Notes under the pieces: generated by a model
Told to the model about the DNA's origin: nothing
Database searches by the model: none
The model's input: the letters and a program-made list of their open reading frames with translations, nothing else
Translations under genes and position numbers: made by a program
Shown: piece by piece, positions 15,614-21,989 of the stretch
Numbering within the stretch: the first letter of the stretch is position 1
How the letters are laid out: each line of letters starts with the position of its first letter
Source: UBA11524 sp051883695
Lineage (GTDB): Bacteria; Bacillota; Clostridia; Christensenellales; Aristaeellaceae
Direction: 5' to 3'
DNA length: 24,532 nt
Assembly: GCA_051883695.1 (NCBI GenBank)
Contig: JBJEUF010000015.1
Location: 1 to 24,532 of the forward strand

Positions 15614-15685
15614 AGGTGCCACCCAGATTTGAACTGGGGAGTGAAGGTTTTGCAGACCTTTGCCTTACCACTTGGCCATGGCACC
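15614..15685 (-). tRNA. tRNA-Cys (anticodon GCA)
   Basis: The cloverleaf has acceptor GGTGCCA/TGGCACC, a short D-arm, anticodon loop CTGCAAA, TTCAAAT T-loop and U73 discriminator. No CCA is encoded. It is last in the five-tRNA operon. Confidence 0.93.
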
Positions 15686-15696
15686 GGAACAAAGAG

Positions 15697-15769
15697 AGCG
15701 GTAGACGAGGCTCGGACTCGCGACCTCCACCTTGGCAAGGTGGCGCTCTACCAACTGAGCTACTACCGC
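15697..15769 (-). tRNA. tRNA-Gly (anticodon GCC)
   Basis: The acceptor is GCGGTAG/CTACCGC, the anticodon loop TTGCCAA on a CCACC stem, and the discriminator U73. CCA is not encoded. Confidence 0.93.
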
Positions 15770-15774
15770 ATGAG

Positions 15775-15847
15775 TGCCGCGGGGCGGAATCGAACCACCG
15801 ACACGCAGATTTTCAGTCTGCTGCTCTACCGACTGAGCTACCAAGGC
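15775..15847 (-). tRNA. tRNA-Phe (anticodon GAA) with an acceptor-stem mismatch
   Basis: The body is standard: GTAGCTCAG D-arm, anticodon loop CTGAAAA, T-loop TTCGATT. The acceptor, however, pairs GCCTTGG with CCGCGGC, giving one U-C mismatch at pair 4-69 and a G-U at the next pair. The discriminator is A73 and CCA is not encoded. Confidence 0.88.
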
Positions 15848-15855
15848 AGATATAA

Positions 15856-15932
15856 TGGCGACCCGGAAGGGGCTCGAACCCTCGACCTCCAACGTGACAG
15901 GCTGGCGCTCTAACCAACTGAGCTACCGGGCC
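15856..15932 (-). tRNA. tRNA-Asp (anticodon GTC)
   Basis: The acceptor is GGCCCGG/CCGGGTC, the anticodon loop CTGTCAC, the discriminator G73. It is the only one of the five tRNAs with an encoded CCA tail. Confidence 0.93.
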
Positions 15933-15959
15933 ACATGTTTGTTTCCCAGAGCGGGAATG

Positions 15960-16032
15960 TGGGAACAACAGGGCTCGAACCTGTGACCCTCTGCTTGTAA
16001 GGCAGATGCTCTCCCAGCTGAGCTATGCTCCC
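15960..16032 (-). tRNA. tRNA-Val (anticodon TAC)
   Basis: The acceptor is GGGAGCA/TGTTCCC, the anticodon loop CTTACAA on a CTGC stem, and the discriminator A73. It is first in the operon. Confidence 0.93.
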
Positions 16033-16101
16033 TCGCACCCCTGTGCTCTTGCACCCCTGCTCCCATTCGTCACTTGGCGTTTGATCGCGGCGACGTGTTA
16101 T

Positions 16102-16130
16102 ATATTATCATGGCTGCACCGGATTGTCAA
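16102..16130 (-). promoter_or_regulatory. Promoter of the tRNA operon
   Basis: A perfect TTGACA (16125-16130) and TAATAT (16102-16107), 17 bases apart, lie on the minus strand. An A-rich stretch immediately upstream (about 16135-16152) resembles an UP element, as expected for a stable-RNA promoter. Confidence 0.85.
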
Positions 16131-16228
16131 TACCTTTTCTGAGATTTTTTTGACGGATCGTGAAAAGGGTGGGGCAGGGGAGAAAAGGTGTCGGCTCCGT
16201 TGCTGGCCGCGTGAAGGGTTTGCCTCCG

Positions 16229-16257
16229 GCGGGGAGAGCCTGCGCAGCCCTCCCCGC
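16229..16257 (-). terminator. GC-rich hairpin after the importer operon, weak terminator
   Basis: GCGGGGAG/CTCCCCGC (8 bp) encloses a loop with a CTGCGCAG palindrome, about 25 bases after the last importer gene. It has no T-run, so termination here is uncertain; it may instead protect the transcript's 3' end. Confidence 0.4.
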
Positions 16258-16282
16258 GTCAGGGGTTTCTTACGGAATTCCT

Positions 16283-17134
16283 TTATGCGCCCGTATTGCG
16301 GGGGTCAAGAGCATCGCGCAGCGCGTCGCCCACCAGGTTGATGCACACCACCAGCAGCACCACCACCGTGCCGGCAGGTACCCACAGCCACGGCTTTTCG
16401 GTCAGCAGCGTCAGCGACTGCGCCGCGTTGAGCAGATTCCCCAGCGAGGCCGTCGGCGGCTGCACCCCCTGCCCCAGGAACGACAGCGCGGCTTCGTCCA
16501 GGATGCTCAGCGCAAACACGCTCGTGGCATACACCAGCACCGGCGCTACCGTGTTGGGCAGCATCTCGCTGAAGAGGATATACCGCCGCGGCATCCCCGC
16601 TGTCACGTCGCTGCGGATGAAGTTGCTCTCCCGCAGGCTCAGCACATTGCCCCGGACAAGGCGGCATACGCCCGGCCAGTTCACAAAGCCCAGAATCCAG
16701 ATGATCGTCCACATCCCCGGTTCAAAGATCGCCGCCGCAACCAGCACCAGCAGGATGTAGGGGAAGGACATCACCATATCCGTCACCGCGCTGATGACAC
16801 GGTCCGCCCAGCCGCCGAAATACCCAGCCAGCAGGCCCAGCACCACGCCGATGACCGTCGAAATCACCGTTGCCAGCGCGCCCACCAGCAGCGAAACGCG
16901 CATCCCGTACAGCACGCGGCTGAGCACGTCCCTTCCGCTCTTGTCCGTGCCCAGCAGATGCGTTTCGCCTGGCGGCTTACCGCCAAGGCCCTTCAGGTCG
17001 GCTCTGGTCGGATCCCACGGGGCGATCACGGGCGCCAGCAGCGCGGCGGCCACCAAAAGCGCCAGCACTGCCAGGCAGATCACCGCCAGACGATGACGGC
17101 TAAAGCGCTTCCAGAGCGCACGCAGGTTCCTCAT
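16283..17134 (-). CDS. ABC importer permease, DppC/OppC type
   Basis: The 283-residue membrane protein has an N-terminal TM helix (RFSRHRLAVICLAVLALLVA), a segment with GTDKSGRDVLSRVLYGMRVSL, and five further TM helices. The EAA-like coupling loop is SDVTAGMPRRYILFSEMLPN, the site of contact with the ATPases. It is a standard OppC/DppC subunit of a type I importer for peptides, nickel or oligosaccharides. GGGAGGG precedes the ATG, 15 bases after the partner permease. It is the last gene of the operon. Confidence 0.9.
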   Translation of the reverse strand: MRNLRALWKRFSRHRLAVICLAVLALLVAAALLAPVIAPWDPTRADLKGLGGKPPGETHLLGTDKSGRDVLSRVLYGMRVSLLVGALATVISTVIGVVLGLLAGYFGGWADRVISAVTDMVMSFPYILLVLVAAAIFEPGMWTIIWILGFVNWPGVCRLVRGNVLSLRESNFIRSDVTAGMPRRYILFSEMLPNTVAPVLVYATSVFALSILDEAALSFLGQGVQPPTASLGNLLNAAQSLTLLTEKPWLWVPAGTVVVLLVVCINLVGDALRDALDPRNTGA

Positions 17135-17149
17135 CCGTCAGCCCTCCCG

Positions 17150-18097
17150 TCAGTCATAGCGGATGGTCGGGTCGACCAGCGCATAGACGATATCCGTCAG
17201 CAGATTCGCCGACAGCACCACCACCGCGGACAGCAGGCATACGCCCATGACCACCGGGTAATCCCGGCTGATGATGGCGCTGAACGTCTCCAGCCCCAGC
17301 CCGGGCCAGCCGAACACCTGCTCCACAATCACCGCGCCGCCAAGGAGCATGGGCAGCTGCATCCCGATCACCGTCACGATGGACAGCAGCGCGTTGCGCC
17401 ACGCGTGCCGCCCTACCACCAGCCACCGGCCCAGCCCCTTGGCCTTCGCCGTGCGCACATAGTCCATCTCGAGTACCTCCAGCATGGCGGAGCGCACATA
17501 GCGGATGTTGCTGCCCGCGATGGAGGCTGCCAGCACCGCCACGGGCATCACCATGTGCCGGAGGACGTCCGGCGCGTCGCCGCCGGTATTTGGGGTGGTC
17601 ATCCCCGAGGAGGGCAGCCAGCCCAGCGTCACGTGGAAAATGTAGATGAGAATCAGCGCAAGGAAGAAGCCCGGCACGCTGGACAGGAGGAAGGACGTGG
17701 TCACCACGGCGTAATCGCGCTTCTGGTACCGGTGCACGGCGCTGTAGATGCCCGCCGGAATGGCGATCAGCAGCCCGATGACCAGCGAAGCGCCCATGAG
17801 CAGCAGCGTCGGGCCGATCCGGGCCCCGATGATCTGCGTCACCGGTTCGTAGCTTTCATAGCTGTAGCCCAGATTGCCGGACAGCACATCCCCCAGCCAG
17901 CCGATATACTGTTTCCACACCGGCTGATCCAGTCCCCATTCCGCCGCGCGCAGGGCGATGGCCTCCTGTGACATGCGCGGCCCGGTCATCATCTCCACCG
18001 GGCTGCCCGCCAGGGACATGAGCGCAAAGTCGATGACGGTGATGCCCAGCAGCACCGGAATCGCCAGCAGCAGCTTTTTCAGCACATACTTAAGCAC
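17150..18097 (-). CDS. ABC importer permease, DppB/OppB type
   Basis: The 315-residue permease begins (M)LKYVLKKLLLAIPVLLGITVIDF, the usual DppB start. It contains GLDQPVWKQYIGWLGDVLSGNLGYS, GFFLALILIYIF, the coupling-loop region RYVRSAMLEVLEMDYVRTAKAKGL and the C-terminal DIVYALVDPTIRY. The start is a GTG at 18097, preceded by GGGGGAGG, and overlaps the upstream ATPase gene by 8 bases. The frame runs on to 18370, but that stretch lies inside the ATPase gene. It pairs with the OppC-type subunit to form the channel. Confidence 0.9.
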   Translation of the reverse strand: MLKYVLKKLLLAIPVLLGITVIDFALMSLAGSPVEMMTGPRMSQEAIALRAAEWGLDQPVWKQYIGWLGDVLSGNLGYSYESYEPVTQIIGARIGPTLLLMGASLVIGLLIAIPAGIYSAVHRYQKRDYAVVTTSFLLSSVPGFFLALILIYIFHVTLGWLPSSGMTTPNTGGDAPDVLRHMVMPVAVLAASIAGSNIRYVRSAMLEVLEMDYVRTAKAKGLGRWLVVGRHAWRNALLSIVTVIGMQLPMLLGGAVIVEQVFGWPGLGLETFSAIISRDYPVVMGVCLLSAVVVLSANLLTDIVYALVDPTIRYD

Positions 18098-19073
18098 GGG
18101 CTGCACCTCCCCCGATCCGCTGCGACGCCCGCAGGCAGGCGGAGACGTGTGCCGATCCGGCTTCGACGGGACGGAGCTCATCGGTCGCCCCGGCGCAGGC
18201 TGTCTCCGCATACGGGCAGCGGAGCAGCAGCGGACAGCCGCGCTCCGGCTTTTTGCCCAGCTCCCCCGAAAGCGCTGTTCGCGGCGCAGATTGCGCATCC
18301 AGCGAGGGGGCGGCATCCACCAGCGCCCGGGTATAGGGGTGTGCCGGAGCGGAAAACAGCGTCTCCGCATCGCCGATTTCGACCAGCTTCCCCATGTACA
18401 TCACGCCCATCCGGTGGCTGACATAGCGCACCGCCGCCAGCCCATGGCCGATGAAAATGCAGCTCAGTCTCAGCTGCGCCTGCAGATCGCGCAGCAGGTT
18501 GAGTATCTGTGCCTGCACGGACACATCCAGCGCCGAAACCGGCTCGTCCAGCACCAGCAGCTCCGGCTTCAGTCCCAGCGCCCGGGCCAGGCACACCCGC
18601 TGACGCTGTCCGCCGGACAGCTCATGGGGGTAGCGGGTCATCATGTCCTCCGGCAGACCCACCAGCTGCAGCAGCTCAGCCACATGCGCCTTTGCCTGCC
18701 TTCGGGTGGTCTGACGGTGGTACAGCATCGGCTCCGCAATCAGGTCGAGCACGCGCTTTCTCGGATTCAGGGACGAGCCGCTGTCCTGAGACACCATCTG
18801 GAAGCGCGGGCGGAGCTTTCTTCTTTGGCGCTCCGGCAGATTGTCGATCCGCTCCCCCTTCAGCCAGACCTCGCCCTCCGTGGGCGGCTCAAGGGCCATG
18901 ATCAACCGCGCCAGGGTGGACTTGCCGCAGCCGCTTTCACCCACCACGCCGAAGAACTCGCCCTCGCGGACGGTCAGGCTCACGCCGTCCACCGCGTCAA
19001 GGAAGTGCGGCTGCAGCGGCGTGCCCCCGGTGCGGTAGCGCTTGCGCAGACCGCGAAGCTCCAGCATGTCCAT
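18090..19073 (-). CDS. ABC importer ATPase, DppF/OppF type
   Basis: The 327-residue ATPase has Walker A GESGCGKST (45-53), the signature LSGGQRQR (152-159), Walker B LLVLDEP (172-178) and the H-loop H210 (in GHGLAAV rather than the common SHDLxVV). A C-terminal cysteine-containing oligopeptide domain contains PHPYTRAL and RCPYAE. It powers the importer together with the DppD-type subunit. Its ATG at 19073 overlaps the preceding stop as TGATG, with AGGAGGAGG just upstream; an ATG at 19067 is a weaker alternative. The overlap implies coupled translation. Confidence 0.9.
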   Translation of the reverse strand: MDMLELRGLRKRYRTGGTPLQPHFLDAVDGVSLTVREGEFFGVVGESGCGKSTLARLIMALEPPTEGEVWLKGERIDNLPERQRRKLRPRFQMVSQDSGSSLNPRKRVLDLIAEPMLYHRQTTRRQAKAHVAELLQLVGLPEDMMTRYPHELSGGQRQRVCLARALGLKPELLVLDEPVSALDVSVQAQILNLLRDLQAQLRLSCIFIGHGLAAVRYVSHRMGVMYMGKLVEIGDAETLFSAPAHPYTRALVDAAPSLDAQSAPRTALSGELGKKPERGCPLLLRCPYAETACAGATDELRPVEAGSAHVSACLRASQRIGGGAARA

Positions 19074-20038
19074 CACGCCTCCTCCTTTCGGCAGCACCGG
19101 ACGGGATGCGCTCCCGCCATGTCGTTTCCCGGCTGCTTCGGGCAGCCCTCCGCATAGGGGCAGCGCGGCGCGAAACGGCAGCCCGCCATCCGGTCATACC
19201 GCTCCGGCACCGCGCCGGGGATCGCGTAGAGCCGCCGTTCCTTCGGGTCGCTCAGGGTGGGGACGGCCGCCACCAGCGCCCGGGTATACGGGTGCTGCGG
19301 ATGCGCAAGCAGCGTCCGCTTGTCCGCCGCCTCCACGCATTGCCCGGCATACATGACCGTCACGCGATCCGCCAGCTCCGCCACCACGCCCACATCGTGG
19401 GTGATGAGCAGCACGCCGAGCCCTTCGTCCCGCAGCTGCCTGAGCAGCAGCAGAATCTGCCGCTGTACGGTCATGTCCAGCGCCGTGGTCGGTTCGTCCG
19501 CGATAAGCAGCTTCGGGCCGCAGGCAAGCGCCATGGCGATCATCACCCGCTGGCGCTGTCCGCCGGAAAGCTGATGCGGGAAGCGCCGCATGGCATCCTC
19601 CGGCCCGGGGATGCCGACCTTGCGCAGCAGCTGCACCGCCCGGGCCTTCGCGGCCTCCCGGGACAGATGCAGATGCCGCCGCATCCCCTCGGTCATCTGC
19701 CGCCCGATGGTCAGCACGGGGTTGAGGGAATACATGATGTCCTGAAAGATCATCGCCATCTCCTGCCCGCGGATTCTGTCCAGCTCCCGTTCGGACAGCC
19801 CCAGCAGCTCCCGGCCCTCAAAGCGGATGCTGCCGCCGGTCACGCGCCCCTGACGTGGCAAAAGCCCCATCACGGACAGCGCGGTGATGGACTTGCCGCA
19901 GCCGCTTTCGCCCACCAGGCACACGACCTCTCCGGCATTGACCGTCAGCGTGACGCCGTTGGCGCACTGCACGGCGCCCTTGCCATGGCCAAAGGCGATA
20001 TCGAGGTCCTTGATTTCCAGCAGCGGTCTGTGCGCCAT
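19073..20038 (-). CDS. ABC importer ATPase, DppD/OppD type
   Basis: The 321-residue ATPase has Walker A GESGCGKS (43-50), the Q-loop FQD near 98, the signature LSGGQRQR (157-164), Walker B LLIADEPT, the D-loop and the H-loop THDVGVV. A C-terminal domain with HPQHPYTRAL and clustered cysteines follows. It is the second ATPase of the heterodimeric motor. Start choice: the ATG at 20038 sits 9-10 bases from GGAAGG and matches the family start (PLLEIKDLDIAF); an ATG at 20044 and a TTG at 20059 are less well placed. A hairpin separates it from the binding-protein gene. Confidence 0.88.
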   Translation of the reverse strand: MAHRPLLEIKDLDIAFGHGKGAVQCANGVTLTVNAGEVVCLVGESGCGKSITALSVMGLLPRQGRVTGGSIRFEGRELLGLSERELDRIRGQEMAMIFQDIMYSLNPVLTIGRQMTEGMRRHLHLSREAAKARAVQLLRKVGIPGPEDAMRRFPHQLSGGQRQRVMIAMALACGPKLLIADEPTTALDMTVQRQILLLLRQLRDEGLGVLLITHDVGVVAELADRVTVMYAGQCVEAADKRTLLAHPQHPYTRALVAAVPTLSDPKERRLYAIPGAVPERYDRMAGCRFAPRCPYAEGCPKQPGNDMAGAHPVRCCRKEEA

Positions 20039-20064
20039 CGCCATCCGTCCTTCCGTCAACGCCG

Positions 20065-20096
20065 CAAACCCGGCCAGCCTGCTGCGGCTGGTCGGG
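20065..20096 (-). terminator. Hairpin between the importer binding-protein and ATPase genes
   Basis: On the minus strand CCCGACCAGCC and GGCTGGCCGGG form an 11-bp stem with one A-C mismatch and a 6-nt loop, followed by only TTT. It lies about 21 bases after the binding-protein stop. It could cause partial termination or stabilise the upstream mRNA, so that the binding protein is made in excess. Confidence 0.5.
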
Positions 20097-20117
20097 CGCG
20101 TTTCATTTTAGGGGTTC

Positions 20118-21698
20118 TTATTCTGCGATTTCCCACTCGTGCACGTTCACAAAGGTGCCGAATACATCCGGCACGGCGTTCACAAGGCGGTTGCTCACCG
20201 CGCCCATGGCGGAGACGATGTAGGCCGAGAGCATCGGCACATCCTCCACCACCGCCCGGTCGATGGCCAGATATGCCGCGCGCACGGCTTCCGGGTCCGT
20301 GCTTTCCTGCGTGAGAGCAAAATACTCGTCCAGCGCGGGATTCGCGTAGCGCGTCCAGCCGCCCTCGCTCAGCAGCCAGGACACGTCGATGTAGGGATCA
20401 ATCGGCGGAATGGTGTACTGTACGCTCAGCACGTCGAAGCTGCCCTCGACGGCCACGCCCATCAGGCTGTCCAGATCCAGCGTGCGGATCTCGATTGTCA
20501 GCCCCATCTCCTCCATCAGGGAGGCAATCAGCTCCACCACGCTCACGAAGGTCGCGTCGCCGCTGTCCGTGTACCACCGGAGCGTTGTGTCTGCGCCGTC
20601 CGCCCTGGCTTCCGCAATCAGACTGGCGGCTTTCTCCGGGTCATAGTCCGTCACGCCCAGCTCCTCGCTGTAGAAGGGCGACGCGGAGCAGAGGAAGGCG
20701 TCCACCGTTTCGCCGCTGCCGCCCAGCAGCTCCTCCCGGATCAGCTCCCGGGGGATGCCGTACAGGAGGGCCTGACGGATGCGCACGTCGGGCACGTTCT
20801 GCACGTTGAAGAAGACCGCCTGATTGGTGATGGGCGAGCCGGGCACGGCGGTGACGCCGGGCAGCGTGCGGATGGCGTCGTAATCCTCCAGCGGAACGGA
20901 GGCCATGGTCTGCTGCACCAGGTCGATTTCGCCCGTTTTCAGGCCTGCCAGAATCGTCGCGGGGGTCATGATGTTCATGTTGATGTAGTCGATCCCCGGC
21001 GCGCCCAGGAAGTAGTTCTCATTCGCGCGGAAGCGGACATAATGGCTCGTGTCCGCCTCGGTGATGAAGTACGGGCCGGAGATGACGGTGGGCTGGCGGA
21101 ACCACGCGTGGGTCAGCAGCTGATCGCGCGGGATATCGCCCAGCACATGCTCCGGCAGCACAAAGAGGTAGCGGCCGAAGTTGTTCTGGAAGGTGTTGAG
21201 GGAGGTCGGCCACTTGACGGAGACGGTCACGGTCCGCTCGTCGATGATCGTGACGCCCTCAATCTCCGTCGCGCCCGAGGGGAGCATTCCGGCATCGTCC
21301 GTGCCGACGATGAGGTACTGGCTGAGGATGGCGCGCCCGGCCTCCGGGCTGGTCAGCAGGAGCAGGGTGAAGAGCAGATCTCTGCTGGTGACAGGCTCGC
21401 CGTCCGACCAGGCGGCGTTCTCCCGCAGGCGGATGGTGAAGGTGAGGTTGTCCTGCGTGGTGATGCTTTCCGCCAGCTGCGGGACGAATTCCAGCTCCCG
21501 GTTCAGCTCCACCAGCGGCAAAAACTCCAGCGACAGGGCGTACTTCATGACCTCCGTGCCGTCGATGAGCAGCGGATTCAGGCTGGACAGCGTGCCGGTC
21601 ACGGCGATGGTGACGGACGTATCCGCCGCAAGCGCCGCCGGGGTCAGCATGGACACGATCAGCAGCAGCGACAGCATACCGCAAAGCAGTTTCTTCAT
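20118..21698 (-). CDS. ABC importer solute-binding protein, family 5 (DppA/OppA type)
   Basis: The 526-residue secreted protein has a signal peptide (MKKLLCGMLSLLLIVSMLTP, then AALAAD). The family-5 pattern follows: LNPLLIDGTEVMKYALSLEFLPL, LTFTIRLRENAAWSDGEPVTSRDLLFTL near 106, and the ligand-domain hinge motifs RIRQALLYGIPRELI near 316 and DPEKAASLIAEA. Family-5 proteins bind peptides, but some bind oligosaccharides or nickel. The cleavage site is of the AxA type and no lipobox cysteine is present. GGAGGAG precedes the ATG. It is first in the operon A-D-F-B-C and is divergent from a secreted xylanase, so an oligosaccharide ligand is plausible. The ligand is not readable from the sequence. 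Confidence 0.9.
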   Translation of the reverse strand: MKKLLCGMLSLLLIVSMLTPAALAADTSVTIAVTGTLSSLNPLLIDGTEVMKYALSLEFLPLVELNRELEFVPQLAESITTQDNLTFTIRLRENAAWSDGEPVTSRDLLFTLLLLTSPEAGRAILSQYLIVGTDDAGMLPSGATEIEGVTIIDERTVTVSVKWPTSLNTFQNNFGRYLFVLPEHVLGDIPRDQLLTHAWFRQPTVISGPYFITEADTSHYVRFRANENYFLGAPGIDYINMNIMTPATILAGLKTGEIDLVQQTMASVPLEDYDAIRTLPGVTAVPGSPITNQAVFFNVQNVPDVRIRQALLYGIPRELIREELLGGSGETVDAFLCSASPFYSEELGVTDYDPEKAASLIAEARADGADTTLRWYTDSGDATFVSVVELIASLMEEMGLTIEIRTLDLDSLMGVAVEGSFDVLSVQYTIPPIDPYIDVSWLLSEGGWTRYANPALDEYFALTQESTDPEAVRAAYLAIDRAVVEDVPMLSAYIVSAMGAVSNRLVNAVPDVFGTFVNVHEWEIAE

Positions 21699-21728
21699 TG
21701 CGAATCTCCTCCTGTTTGGATCATCCGG

Positions 21729-21807
21729 GCGCCGGTGCCGTCACTCAGCAGCTTTGTCAGCTACCTCCCTGCGGACCGGACACCTTTGCAGGCATCGTTG
21801 CCGGCGC
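21729..21807 (-). ncRNA. Candidate structured RNA leader (three-way junction) of the importer operon
   Basis: On the minus strand the leader starts about 10 nt after the predicted transcription start. P1 pairs GCGCCGG (21801-21807) with CCGGCGC (21729-21735). Inside it are P2, CCTGC/GCAGG (21788-21792 with 21768-21772), and P3, GTAGCT/AGCTGC (21759-21764 with 21748-21753) with loop GACAA. The joins CAACGATG, GAG and TGAGTGACGGCA are unpaired. The shape resembles a riboswitch aptamer. I compared it from memory with the common classes and matched none. No terminator stem follows, so control of translation is possible. This rests on base pairing in one sequence only. Confidence 0.4.
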
Positions 21808-21824
21808 AACAAACGCCATATCAT

Positions 21825-21853
21825 ATACTACCGTTTCACTCTATAAAAGTCAA
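21825..21853 (-). promoter_or_regulatory. Promoter of the importer operon
   Basis: TTGACT (21848-21853) and TAGTAT (21825-21830), 17 bases apart on the minus strand. The -35 is strong and the -10 is weak. The predicted start near 21818 gives a leader of about 120 nt. Confidence 0.65.
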
Positions 21854-21912
21854 CCGGAATTTGCAGTATGAAACCTGTAATGCTCGATTTTTGCCCGTTT
21901 TGTGTGCATTCC

Positions 21913-21940
21913 TTGACAAAAAAACCATCCCGTGTATACT
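21913..21940 (+). promoter_or_regulatory. Promoter of the GH10 xylanase gene
   Basis: A perfect TTGACA (21913-21918), a 16-base spacer and TATACT (21935-21940). The start is predicted near 21947. AAAGGAG (21975-21981) lies 8 bases before the ATG. Confidence 0.8.
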
Positions 21941-21989
21941 TGGTATGAGTAGAAAACCCCATTTCATCCCCGGGAAAGGAGAATACATC

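Noticed and set aside
15629..15913. Short open frames across the tRNA cluster
   Set aside because: They are read through tRNA genes on the opposite strand and have no coding signals.
20139..21989. Upstream in-frame extension of the xylanase (frame open for 1431 codons)
   Set aside because: The extension lies antisense to the importer's binding-protein gene. The promoter, AAAGGAG and signal peptide fix the start at 21990.
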